This document shows positions 9,601 through 17,973 of a stretch of DNA of 64,000 bases, one piece after another (position 1 is the first letter of the stretch; each line of letters begins with the position of its first letter). Source of the DNA: Bacillota bacterium. GTDB lineage: Bacteria > Bacillota > Clostridia > Christensenellales > Aristaeellaceae. The notes under the pieces are model-generated. The model saw only the letters and a program-made list of their open reading frames with translations, was not told where the DNA came from and searched no databases. A program made the position numbers and the translations under genes. The stretch covers positions 1 through 64,000 of the forward strand of contig JAEWTC010000138.1 of assembly GCA_023459675.1 (NCBI GenBank), read 5' to 3'.

Positions 9601-11688
9601 TTAATTCTTGCGTTGAAAGCCTTCCCATGTTCCGTTGAAAACGGCGTCCAGGGAATGGATCATCACTTCCTGCGCGCTGACGGGAACACCCCCGTCCGGT
9701 TGTTTGCGGATATAGTCTCCGCAGGGATCCATCCGCCAACACTGCCGGTTATCCATCAGCTGCAGCTGGAGCACGTTTTCAATCGCGCGCTTGCAGGCTT
9801 CGTCGCGGATGAGAAACATCAGCTCGTACCTTCTGTCAAGGTTGCGCGGCATCCAATCCGCGGAAGAAAGGTAGACCTCGGCGTTCCCCCCGTTTTCAAA
9901 CCGGAACGCCCTTGCATGCTCCAGATGCCGCCCGATGATCGAGGTAATCTGGATATTGCGGCTGCTCAGGCGCTCATCCTCCGGGATCAGCGTGCAAATC
10001 CCGCGTACGATCAGTTTGATCTTAACGCCGGCAGCGGAAGCGTCATACAGCGCGTCGGCCACCTGTTCGTCCAGAAGCGAGTTCATTTTCGCGATAATTC
10101 CGCTTGGACGGCCTGCCAGCGCGTGTTCCTTCTCGCGGTGTATCAACGCGAACACCGTCGCCTTCAGGCTTGTGGGGGCGGCGATGAGCTCTTCCGTATT
10201 AACGCTGCGGCTTTCGTTTTCCAAAGCCTGAAAGAACGCCTGTACGTCCCTGCCGAGTTCTGTTCTGGAAGTGAGAAGGCCCATGTCGGTATAGATCTTC
10301 GTATTGCCGTCGTGATAGTTCCCCGTTCCCAAATGCACATAGTTCTTGAAAACGCCGTCTTCCCAGCGCGTGATCAGGATCGCCTTGCTGTGGGTTTTCA
10401 ATCCGCGGATCCCGTAGATCACATCGCAGCCGGCACGCCGCAGGCGATCGGCATTGGCCAGATTGGTTTCCTCATCAAACCTTGCCTGGGTCTCGATCAA
10501 AACCTTCACGCGCTTGCCCGCTTCCGCGGCCTTGGTCAGCGCGCGCACCACCTGGCTGTTATTGCCCACGCGGTACAGCGTCGTTTGAATGCTGACGACG
10601 GCGGGGTCAATCGCCGCCTGGCTGTAGAGATTGATGATCGGCTCGAAACTGTGGTAGGGATGGAACAGCAGCCAGTCCCGTTCCCGGATGCGCTGAAAGA
10701 TGTTTTGGTCCATCAGCTCGTGGATGATCCGCTGCTTGGTCTGCGGGTACTTCAGCTCCGGGAGGTCGATCATGGTATAACAGGTCATCATCAATTTATT
10801 CAAGTCCAGCGGGCCGGCGGCCTTGAAAACCTGCCCGTCCGGCACATGGAACTTATGCGCCAACAGCGCAAGCGTTTCACTGCCAATCGCAATCTCCGCT
10901 TCCAGCCGCATCACATCGCCCGTTGTACGCTTCACCAGCATTTCGCGCACCGCGGTGATGACGTCCTCCTGCGGGTCCAGTGGAAACTCCTGATTGCGGA
11001 TAATGCGAAACGCGCTGGCTTCCAGGATATCGTCCTGCGGGAACATCATCCACAGCCATTGGCGCAGTAAATCTTCATGGCGGATGAAACAGAGATTGCC
11101 GTTTGAACCGGGAGGCTTGTATACGCGCGGCGTACCCGGGTAGGAAACCATGGCATACCGGACGTCGTTTCCGTTTTTGGGCCGCAATTTCACCATCATG
11201 CGAAGCTTCTTCTGGTTCATGGGCCAATATTCTTCGCCCCAGGGGATCACCTTGAGCTTGGGCATGATTTCGTTCCAGAAAATCCGCTTGATTTCCGCCT
11301 GTATCGCTTCTGACGGCTCATAATCCGGGAAAAACTGCACGCGGTAACCGGATAGCTCCCGCATCAGGCCTTGATACAGAACGTACTGCGCCCGCTGCTG
11401 CTCTTCAATGGCAAAGTTGACGCGATCCAGCTTCTCCCTGCGGGTCAGCCCGCTTGCAAGAACCTGTTCATTTTTAACGCTCAGCCCGTCCTTCAGGATG
11501 CTGATATAACGCACCTGCATGAACTCATCCAAATTGGAGGTGACGATGCCCAGGAATTTCGCGCGCTCCAGCAGCGGATTGCGCTGGTTGTCAGCCTCTT
11601 TTTGCACTCGATGATTAAATTGCAGCCACGTCAATTCACGATCCAGATACCGTACCAGATCGGTTCTTTCCTGATAGCACTGGTTCAT
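9601..11688 (-). CDS. ppk: Polyphosphate kinase 1
   Basis: 695 residues from ATG 11688, which follows GGAGG by seven bases; an in-frame start 19 codons upstream lacks this and is rejected. Reversibly polymerises ATP gamma-phosphate into polyphosphate. The N-terminal PPK domain opens RYLDRELTWLQFNHRV, and the two phospholipase-D-like C-terminal domains contain the autophosphorylated histidine in GLKTHSKAIL (His433) and HLGTGNYHDGNTK. Length fits the family (~690). First gene of the operon that continues into cysE, cysS and polysaccharide genes. A good minus-strand promoter lies 60-90 bp upstream. Confidence 0.97.
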   Translation of the reverse strand: MNQCYQERTDLVRYLDRELTWLQFNHRVQKEADNQRNPLLERAKFLGIVTSNLDEFMQVRYISILKDGLSVKNEQVLASGLTRREKLDRVNFAIEEQQRAQYVLYQGLMRELSGYRVQFFPDYEPSEAIQAEIKRIFWNEIMPKLKVIPWGEEYWPMNQKKLRMMVKLRPKNGNDVRYAMVSYPGTPRVYKPPGSNGNLCFIRHEDLLRQWLWMMFPQDDILEASAFRIIRNQEFPLDPQEDVITAVREMLVKRTTGDVMRLEAEIAIGSETLALLAHKFHVPDGQVFKAAGPLDLNKLMMTCYTMIDLPELKYPQTKQRIIHELMDQNIFQRIRERDWLLFHPYHSFEPIINLYSQAAIDPAVVSIQTTLYRVGNNSQVVRALTKAAEAGKRVKVLIETQARFDEETNLANADRLRRAGCDVIYGIRGLKTHSKAILITRWEDGVFKNYVHLGTGNYHDGNTKIYTDMGLLTSRTELGRDVQAFFQALENESRSVNTEELIAAPTSLKATVFALIHREKEHALAGRPSGIIAKMNSLLDEQVADALYDASAAGVKIKLIVRGICTLIPEDERLSSRNIQITSIIGRHLEHARAFRFENGGNAEVYLSSADWMPRNLDRRYELMFLIRDEACKRAIENVLQLQLMDNRQCWRMDPCGDYIRKQPDGGVPVSAQEVMIHSLDAVFNGTWEGFQRKN

Positions 11689-11756
11689 GCGTGCGCCTCC
11701 GCATATATTGCCGTTTCTAACGCAGGAGCAATCGGGCATAGGCACGATTGTTCTTG

Positions 11757-11786
11757 ATTATAACACAGATGATAAAAGCCTTACAA
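11757..11786 (-). promoter_or_regulatory. Sigma-A-type promoter of the ppk operon
   Basis: Reading on the minus strand: TTGTAA, 18-bp spacer, TATAAT with a TGT extended -10 just before it. The -10 lies at 11762-11757, about 69 bases from the ppk ATG. It is the only strong promoter seen for the whole eleven-gene minus-strand run to base 1. Confidence 0.65.
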
Positions 11787-11823
11787 GCAGTGCCTGCGGT
11801 TGTGCGCGCCTGTTTGCCGTTGC

Positions 11824-11852
11824 TTTACAAATGACGGGCGCTATGTTAAATT
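11824..11852 (+). promoter_or_regulatory. Possible promoter of the GH10 xylanase gene
   Basis: TTTACA (11824-11829), 17-bp spacer, TAAATT (11847-11852) with TGT directly upstream. The match is moderate. A perfect TTGACA hexamer at 11851-11856 has no convincing -10 at the right distance. Divergent from the ppk promoter. Confidence 0.35.
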
Positions 11853-11895
11853 GACAGCAGAACCTCCGCAAAAACAGACGAAAGGAAACTGCAGT

Positions 11896-12990
11896 ATGAA
11901 AGGGCATGCGCTATTGCCGCTGGCTGCCGTCCTCTTGATTCTTGGAGCGCCGGTCACCGCCGCTCAAGCCGGTCAGGCGGCAAACCTGCCTTCCCTGAAG
12001 GATGTATATGCGGATTATTTCGATTTCGGAAGCGCTTTGAGCAGCGCCGAGCTTCGCAATGCCGACAGGCTTCCCCTTTATCTGTCGCAATACTCCATCA
12101 TCACGCCGGAGAACGAACTAAAACCAGAGAATGTGCTTGACCTATATAACTCCGCCAAGGTTTCCGCCGAAAATCAGGGCAGCGTCGCGCTGCACTTTAG
12201 TACGGTGAAACCCCTGCTGGAGTTTGCCAAGGCAAACGGTTTAAAGGTTCACGGCCACGTTTTGTTCTGGCACAGCCAAACCCCGGACGAGTTCTTCCGC
12301 GAATCCTATTCCCGCTCCAAGCCTTACGTTTCGCGGGACGTTATGCTGGAACGCATGGAGAATTATGTGCGGCTGACAATGGAATACATGGCGGAGAATT
12401 ATCCGGGCCTCATCGTTTCCTGGGACGTCGTCAACGAGGCGATTGACGATGAAACCGGCAAGTACCGTGACAGCAACTTCACCCGAATCGTGGGTTCGGA
12501 CTTCGTTTTGCAGGCATTCCGTTTTGCCCGCAAGTACGCGCCTGCGGATACGCTTTTATTCTACAACGATTATTCCACCCCTTATCAGCCCAAGCTCAAC
12601 GGAATTCTAAAGCTTCTTTCCGCGCTGCAGGAGGAGAATTTGGTGGACGGCCACGGGCTGCAGTGCCATTATCAGCTCAATACCCCCACCATTTCACAAA
12701 TCAAGCAGGCGCTTCAAAAGATCACGGAGATGGGTTTGCTGGTACGGGTCAGCGAAATGGATATCCTGGTAGACGAACCCACCGACGCGCAGTTCAACCT
12801 TCAGGCAAAACGATATGAGGAGATCATGAAGGCGCTCCTCTCGTATGCCGATTCGGTCGTCGCCGTGCAAACCTGGGGTACGTTTGACGGTTCCAGTTGG
12901 AAATCCGATCATTACCCGCTGCTCTTTCAAAGCGACGGAACCCCCAAGCCCGCGTTTTATGCCCTGACCAATTCCTCCATTCTGCCGTAA
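11896..12990 (+). CDS. Secreted endo-1,4-beta-xylanase, GH10
   Basis: 364 residues from ATG 11896 (AAAGG upstream); the in-frame upstream extension lacks signal-peptide character. A signal peptide covers about residues 1-25 (MKGHALLPLAAVLLILGAPV, then AQA). The rest is one GH10 barrel: the -1 subsite block GHVLFWHSQTPDEFF, the acid/base in WDVVNEA (Glu181), the nucleophile in RVSEMD (Glu287) and the closing WGTFDGSSWKSD. No carbohydrate-binding module, dockerin or sorting signal, so the enzyme should be free outside the cell and cut xylan backbones. It stands alone: no other xylan-degrading enzymes or sugar ABC transporters are nearby. Confidence 0.95.
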   Translation: MKGHALLPLAAVLLILGAPVTAAQAGQAANLPSLKDVYADYFDFGSALSSAELRNADRLPLYLSQYSIITPENELKPENVLDLYNSAKVSAENQGSVALHFSTVKPLLEFAKANGLKVHGHVLFWHSQTPDEFFRESYSRSKPYVSRDVMLERMENYVRLTMEYMAENYPGLIVSWDVVNEAIDDETGKYRDSNFTRIVGSDFVLQAFRFARKYAPADTLLFYNDYSTPYQPKLNGILKLLSALQEENLVDGHGLQCHYQLNTPTISQIKQALQKITEMGLLVRVSEMDILVDEPTDAQFNLQAKRYEEIMKALLSYADSVVAVQTWGTFDGSSWKSDHYPLLFQSDGTPKPAFYALTNSSILP

Positions 12991-12995
12991 CCGGC

Positions 12996-13024
12996 TTGAC
13001 ATTGCGCAGAAAAATACGAATAAT
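12996..13024 (+). promoter_or_regulatory. Promoter of the DUF512-der operon
   Basis: TTGACA (12996-13001), 17-bp spacer, AATAAT (13019-13024), 34 bp before the DUF512 start. The -35 is perfect and the -10 has one mismatch. It begins just after the xylanase stop, so the two plus-strand transcripts can be separately controlled. Confidence 0.75.
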
Positions 13025-13057
13025 GAACAGCACCTTTGTCTGCAAGGAGGGGTACGG

Positions 13058-14362
13058 ATGCGGCATGTAATCACGGCGGTTCAGGACGGTTCCCCTGCAT
13101 ATCGCTCCGGCCTGGAGCCCGGCGACGTGCTGCTGACGCTCAACGGCGAGGACGTGCAGGACGAGATCGATTATCAGGCGCTCAGCGCGCAGCCGGGCTT
13201 GCGGTTTACCGTGGAACGCTGCGGGGTTGTGCAGACGCTGCTTGTGGAAAAGGAGAGCTGGGAGCCGCTGGGGCTTCGCTTTGGCGACAGCATGGTGCTC
13301 AAGCCGCGCACCTGCAAAAACCGCTGCGTTTTTTGCTTCATCGACCAGATGCCCTTAAAGCTTCGTTCCACCCTCTACGTAAAAGACGACGATTGGCGTT
13401 TTTCCCTGATGATGGGCAATTACATCACCCTCACGAACGTTGACGATCAGGAATTTGAACGCATCCTCAGGCGCAAGGCCTCGCCGCTTTACATAAGCGT
13501 TCACACGACGGACCCGGATTTGCGCGCGCGCATGATGAACAACCGTTTCGCCGGAGATCTGCTCCCGCGCCTGCGCCGTTTGAAAGACGCCGGCATCCGC
13601 TTTCACTGTCAAATCGTATGCTGCCCCGGCATCAACGACGGCACTGCGCTGATGCAAACGCTCAACGACCTGTATACCCTAACCCCCGCTGCGCTTTCCA
13701 CGGCGATCGTCCCCGTTGGCCTGACCCGGTTTCGGGACAATCTTCCCAAGCTGACCCCATTTAACGAAAGCTCCGCCAAAGCGCTGCTTCGGTTCATCGA
13801 ACCGTTTCAGAAGCGCTGCCGCGAAACGTTGGGCACGACCTTCGCCTTCGCGTCCGACGAGTTTTACTGTTTGAGCGGCGAAGCGCTGCCGCCCGCCCAA
13901 TGGTATGAGGATTACCCGCAGATTGAAAACGGAGTTGGGCTGTTGCGCCAGTTCGAGGAGCAAATGCGGGAGGCGGCGGAGGATGACGAGGAGATGGCGC
14001 CGCAGCCTCCCAAAACGTTTGTCATTGCGACGGGTACAAGCGCCGCGCCGCATATCCGCCGGTTTTGCGGTCTATATGCTCCGAGAAACGCTGCGGTTCA
14101 CGTCGTGCCGATCCTCAATCATTTCTTTGGCACCACCGTCACGGTGGCCGGCCTGCTGACGGCCGGCGACGTTCTCAATCAGCTGCCGCCCGCACTTCTT
14201 GAACAGGCGGACGAGCTGCTGATCAGCGCTTCAATGCTGCGGCACGAGGGAGACCTGTTTCTGGATGGCATGACGCTTGACGCTTTCAGGGAACGATTGC
14301 CTTTGCCTGTCCGCATAACGGATACCGGGGCCGATCTATACAACGCACTGCACAGCCGATAA
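13058..14362 (+). CDS. PDZ/radical SAM protein, DUF512 family
   Basis: 434 residues with three parts: an N-terminal PDZ-like domain (about 1-60, GSPAYRSGLEPGDVLLTLNG), a radical SAM-like core with the cysteine motif C-x3-C-x2-C at Cys86, Cys90 and Cys93 (TCKNRCVFCFIDQMP), and the C-terminal DUF512 domain (about 290-430). The three cysteines should hold a [4Fe-4S] cluster. The family is widespread in Clostridia and cyanobacteria, often immediately before der, but the reaction is not established. AAGGAGG precedes ATG 13058. It sits 12 bp upstream of der, so a link to ribosome assembly or RNA modification is possible but only inferred. Confidence 0.88.
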   Translation: MRHVITAVQDGSPAYRSGLEPGDVLLTLNGEDVQDEIDYQALSAQPGLRFTVERCGVVQTLLVEKESWEPLGLRFGDSMVLKPRTCKNRCVFCFIDQMPLKLRSTLYVKDDDWRFSLMMGNYITLTNVDDQEFERILRRKASPLYISVHTTDPDLRARMMNNRFAGDLLPRLRRLKDAGIRFHCQIVCCPGINDGTALMQTLNDLYTLTPAALSTAIVPVGLTRFRDNLPKLTPFNESSAKALLRFIEPFQKRCRETLGTTFAFASDEFYCLSGEALPPAQWYEDYPQIENGVGLLRQFEEQMREAAEDDEEMAPQPPKTFVIATGTSAAPHIRRFCGLYAPRNAAVHVVPILNHFFGTTVTVAGLLTAGDVLNQLPPALLEQADELLISASMLRHEGDLFLDGMTLDAFRERLPLPVRITDTGADLYNALHSR

Positions 14363-14374
14363 AGGAGAACTGAT

Positions 14375-15706
14375 ATGCCAAAACCGCTCGTGGCCATCGT
14401 TGGCCGTCCAAACGTTGGTAAATCCACATTTTTCAATAAAATCGCCGGCCGCCGCATCTCGATTGTGGAAGACACGCCCGGCGTGACGCGCGACCGTATT
14501 TATGCGGACGCCGAATGGATGGGACGGCGTTTTACCCTGATTGATACCGGCGGGCTGGACCTGCGCACCGACGACGTTCTGCTCAGCAAAATGCGGCATC
14601 AGGCGCAGATCGCCATGGACACCGCGGATGTGATCTGCTTGTTTTGCGACGGGCGCGTCGGCCTGACCAGCGAGGACGAGGACGTTGCCGCGCTTCTGCG
14701 CAAGACTCGCAAGCCCATACTGCTCGTCGTCAATAAAATTGACAGTCGAAGCCAGGCCGACGCTTTGTACGATTATTACAGCCTCGGCTTGGGCGATCCG
14801 CTGGCCGTATCCTCCACCAACATGCTGGGGCTGGGCGACCTTCTGGAAGAGATTGTCCACCGCCTGCCGCCGCCGGACGCAGACGAGATGGCAGACAGCG
14901 GCGACATGATCCAGCTTGCGGTCGTAGGGCGGCCGAACGTTGGAAAAAGCTCGCTTTGCAACCGGATCCTTTCGGAAGAGCGGACGATGGTTTCCGATAT
15001 TCCCGGCACAACGAGGGATGCGATCGACAGCGCCTTCGTTGATGAGGACGGCACGCACTTCAACATCATCGACACGGCCGGAATGCGCAAGAAAAAGGCG
15101 ATCGAAGACGAAAGCCTGGAAAAATACAGCGTATTGAGAACCATCGCGGCGATTGAGCGGTGCGACGTTGCGCTGCTGATGATTGAGGCGCAGGAAGGGG
15201 TTACCGAGCAGGATACCAAGATTGCCGGTTTGATTCTGGACGCAGGCAAAGCCGTGATCGTCGTCGTAAACAAATGGGATCTTGTGGAGAAAGAAACCAA
15301 TACCATGGTGAAAATGGAGAAAGAAATCCTGCAGGATCTGAAGTTTATGAACTACGTGCCGGTTCTGTTCCTCTCCGCGCTTACGGGCAGGCGCGTGAAC
15401 GCGGTGCTTGGAAAGGTTAAAGAGGTGGTGGAAAACTACCGCCGCAGAATACCGACAGGCGTTTTAAACGAAGCGCTTGCGGACGCGCAAATGAGCTTGC
15501 AACCTCCCATACAGGGAGGCCGGAAGCTGAAAATATACTATGCAACGCAGCAATCGGTCTGCCCGCCGACCTTCGTTCTGTTTATCAACGACGCCGAATT
15601 GCTGCACTTCACCTACGAACGGTATCTGGAAAACCAGCTGCGCAAAAGCTTTTCGTTTATGGGAACGCAGATTCGCTTTATCCTTCGGGAGAAGGAAAAA
15701 GAGTAA
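14375..15706 (+). CDS. der: Ribosome assembly GTPase Der (EngA)
   Basis: 443 residues with two tandem GTPase domains and a C-terminal KH-like domain, the unique Der architecture. First P-loop GRPNVGKST (about 10-18) with DTPGVTRD and NKID; second GRPNVGKSS (about 186-194) with DIPGTTRDA and NKWD. The tail contains RRIPTGVLNEAL and KIYYATQ, the family's KH-like region. Acts in 50S subunit maturation in the cytoplasm. AAAGGAG precedes the ATG, 12 bp after the DUF512 stop. It converges with the acyltransferase gene with only 7 bp between stops and no obvious terminator. Confidence 0.98.
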   Translation: MPKPLVAIVGRPNVGKSTFFNKIAGRRISIVEDTPGVTRDRIYADAEWMGRRFTLIDTGGLDLRTDDVLLSKMRHQAQIAMDTADVICLFCDGRVGLTSEDEDVAALLRKTRKPILLVVNKIDSRSQADALYDYYSLGLGDPLAVSSTNMLGLGDLLEEIVHRLPPPDADEMADSGDMIQLAVVGRPNVGKSSLCNRILSEERTMVSDIPGTTRDAIDSAFVDEDGTHFNIIDTAGMRKKKAIEDESLEKYSVLRTIAAIERCDVALLMIEAQEGVTEQDTKIAGLILDAGKAVIVVVNKWDLVEKETNTMVKMEKEILQDLKFMNYVPVLFLSALTGRRVNAVLGKVKEVVENYRRRIPTGVLNEALADAQMSLQPPIQGGRKLKIYYATQQSVCPPTFVLFINDAELLHFTYERYLENQLRKSFSFMGTQIRFILREKEKE

Positions 15707-15713
15707 ATACGTC

Positions 15714-16772
15714 CTAAATCAATTTTTTCGCGCCGGGAATTCTGCGAATCAACAGGATCAGCAGCAGCGCCGTGAGGAAAATGCCGAATTCCCATAACAG
15801 CGCGGCGATCATGGGGTTGATCTGCTGCGCCAGCGGCACGAACAGCTTATACCGCGTTTGTGCAATCAAGAAATCCTGCACGAGGTAAATTCCGAAGGCA
15901 CAGCCGCCCAGCGTTTGCAGGCGGCTCTTTTCCTGCTTGCTGGGAGTACGGAGTATGTCCTTGGCAAGCATCATCGCTGCGGCGGCGCAAGTAATCACGA
16001 AAACCGGCGGCGCAGTGCGCTCGTCCATAAACCAATAACGCCCGACGCCGTTCAGGGTTTGATACTCTCCGTATGTGAGCAGCGCAGACGCCGCAAGAGA
16101 TAGTATGATCACGGCAACGCAAAGCGTTCTGTTGACTTTCTCCACATAGGCGTGTATGTAATGCCCGGCGAAGAAGATACCCAGATAGGTGGAGAACAAC
16201 GGAATGAATACGAACCCGGACGGCGTGAAGGCTGGTACGTAATGCGAGAGCAGCGGGAGAATTGCCCCAAAGCCCAGCGAGAGCGAGATCATGTAAAGCA
16301 GATCCCGTTTTTGCATGCTTTTTGCCAGCCTTTGCAGCCAGGGAAGCATCCATAGCAAGCCGAGGTAAAAATACAAGTACCAAAAAGAGTCGGTAACCGG
16401 CCCGTGCCAAACCGCTTTAGCGAAACCCAACAGGTTCAGCACGTCCGCGGCGCCGCCGCCTGCCTGCAATACGCCTACGGTAAAATAGAGAAACGAAAAC
16501 AGAACCAGCACCCCGGCGATGCGGAGAATTCTTTGGAATGTTTTTTGATAGGCGTCCACTTTGGGAAGCAGGCATGCGCCGGATACCATGACGAAAAGCG
16601 GTACGCCGATTTTACTGAGATAGTACCAGACGATTGAAATCCACCAGCGCAGCTGCGCGGGCGAGGATGCCTGAAACACAAGGCTGTTGGTATGATTGAC
16701 GACGACTAAAAACACCGCGGCAATGCGGATGAAATCCATATAGGCAAAACGCCTGTTGGTGTCAGCCGGCAT
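15714..16772 (-). CDS. Membrane acyltransferase, acyltransferase-3/WecH-like
   Basis: 352 residues with about ten hydrophobic segments. The N-terminus (YMDFIRIAAVFLVVVNHTNS) is the typical start of the acyltransferase-3 family, including the conserved His in TM1 and the FIR motif. Members transfer acetyl or succinyl groups to surface sugars across the membrane. It overlaps the GT-C gene by 11 bp, so the two are coupled, which supports O-acylation of the glycan that this cluster makes. Last gene of the minus-strand operon that begins with the ZorA-like gene. Substrate is unknown. Confidence 0.85.
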   Translation of the reverse strand: MPADTNRRFAYMDFIRIAAVFLVVVNHTNSLVFQASSPAQLRWWISIVWYYLSKIGVPLFVMVSGACLLPKVDAYQKTFQRILRIAGVLVLFSFLYFTVGVLQAGGGAADVLNLLGFAKAVWHGPVTDSFWYLYFYLGLLWMLPWLQRLAKSMQKRDLLYMISLSLGFGAILPLLSHYVPAFTPSGFVFIPLFSTYLGIFFAGHYIHAYVEKVNRTLCVAVIILSLAASALLTYGEYQTLNGVGRYWFMDERTAPPVFVITCAAAAMMLAKDILRTPSKQEKSRLQTLGGCAFGIYLVQDFLIAQTRYKLFVPLAQQINPMIAALLWEFGIFLTALLLILLIRRIPGAKKLI

Positions 16773-17970
16773 GGAGCGGCTCCCTCCCCTGCCTCAGCAG
16801 TTCCCAGGAAAGCGCAAGGATCAGCACAAGATTCAGCACGCCGCCAAGCTGAAGATCGATAATCTCGCGGCCCAGCAAATAGGAGCAATAGGTGCTTACG
16901 ACGGAGAACACGGAAAGTATTGCGTAAAGGATTGCCCTGGGCTTCCACAGCAGCACAGCCCATAGCAGCAGCAGCACTTCCCCTACGATTCCGTAACGCT
17001 CATGCATGTGCGGCAGGAAAAACACACAAGTCAGTACGCTCCATGCGCAAAGCAAAACGGCAGCCTGTCTGTCCAGTTTGATTTTCCGCCAAATCATCCA
17101 AACCGCCATACCGCCCAAAACGGAAACGGTTAAGGCAACGGAGTACTTTTCCCACATATCCCTGGAAAGCAGCGGGCTTTTCACGGCGTCACCCAGCAAC
17201 GCGTGCAGGTTCGCCGCGTTCATGGTTGCGGCGGAGTACGAGTTCGTCTGCGCGGCAAGATAATCGGCCGCAGAACCAAACCCGACGTTCATCAGCTGCA
17301 ACGGAACCCTGACCGCAAACCAAACCGCCGGGACGAGCAGATACCACAGAATGCTGAATTTCTTCTCAAAACAGAAGTACAGGAGCAATATGGCGGGCAG
17401 CAGAAACACGGCTTGCAGCTTAAACGAAAGCGCAAGCCCGAAACAAAGCATGCCAAGCGCCGGTTTGCCCCGGAATAGAAAAACCAGCGTTAACAGCGAA
17501 AAGAACAGATAAATCACATCCGTCTGTCCCCAGGCAACGCCGTTGAGCAGAAGAACGGGATCAAGCCATAGCAAGGAAAACGCGGCGAACAGCCCGGTTA
17601 CCCTGCGCGTTTTCGGCAGGATTTGCCAGATCAGCAGACAGGCGACCGCCACCTGCGCCATGTCGAATGCGACGACGATGAGCTTGAGCAGCGTAATCGA
17701 AGTCATGTTCGGGAACAGTTTCGCCGCAAGCGCCCAAAGATAGACGTGCGCAGCGCTGTAAGGGAACGGCGTAAAATCGGCGAAAAGCTTGGCAATTCCG
17801 CCGGATTGCAGGGATTCCATCCAGGGGATATAATCGCCCAGCATATCCAGCGATACAACTGTGCGCAGGAGGTAGCGGAGATATAGCCCTATTCCAAATA
17901 CAACCGCAAACGCAAACCACAGACAATTTTTCGCAATCCACGTTTTCGCGCGATCTTCAACAGCTCTCAT
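16762..17970 (-). CDS. Polytopic GT-C type glycosyltransferase (GT39/GT87-like)
   Basis: 402 residues with roughly ten to eleven membrane segments. The first external loop has acidic residues (DMLGDYIPW) where GT-C enzymes keep the catalytic Asp, and NGVAWGQTDVIYLFF and LSFKLQAVFLLPA resemble the mannosyltransferase-like membrane family. Such enzymes use polyprenyl-phosphate sugars on the outer face. The first GT-C half of the 1392-residue protein at 41544-45722 has closely similar blocks (AAWGQVDSLLALLLV, VLIKPQALLFAPVG), so the two are probably paralogues. ATG is 3 bp from the argH stop. Exact acceptor not determinable. Confidence 0.82.
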   Translation of the reverse strand: MRAVEDRAKTWIAKNCLWFAFAVVFGIGLYLRYLLRTVVSLDMLGDYIPWMESLQSGGIAKLFADFTPFPYSAAHVYLWALAAKLFPNMTSITLLKLIVVAFDMAQVAVACLLIWQILPKTRRVTGLFAAFSLLWLDPVLLLNGVAWGQTDVIYLFFSLLTLVFLFRGKPALGMLCFGLALSFKLQAVFLLPAILLLYFCFEKKFSILWYLLVPAVWFAVRVPLQLMNVGFGSAADYLAAQTNSYSAATMNAANLHALLGDAVKSPLLSRDMWEKYSVALTVSVLGGMAVWMIWRKIKLDRQAAVLLCAWSVLTCVFFLPHMHERYGIVGEVLLLLWAVLLWKPRAILYAILSVFSVVSTYCSYLLGREIIDLQLGGVLNLVLILALSWELLRQGREPLHAG

Positions 17971-17973
17971 GTC

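Noticed and set aside
8839..11070. 743-codon open frame on the plus strand
   Set aside because: It lies opposite cysE and ppk, which have clear family motifs. Long antisense frames are common in GC-rich coding DNA; its sequence is low in sense and has no ribosome site.
12996..13057. Terminator after the xylanase
   Set aside because: The region has a promoter (TTGACA/AATAAT) but no stem followed by T residues.
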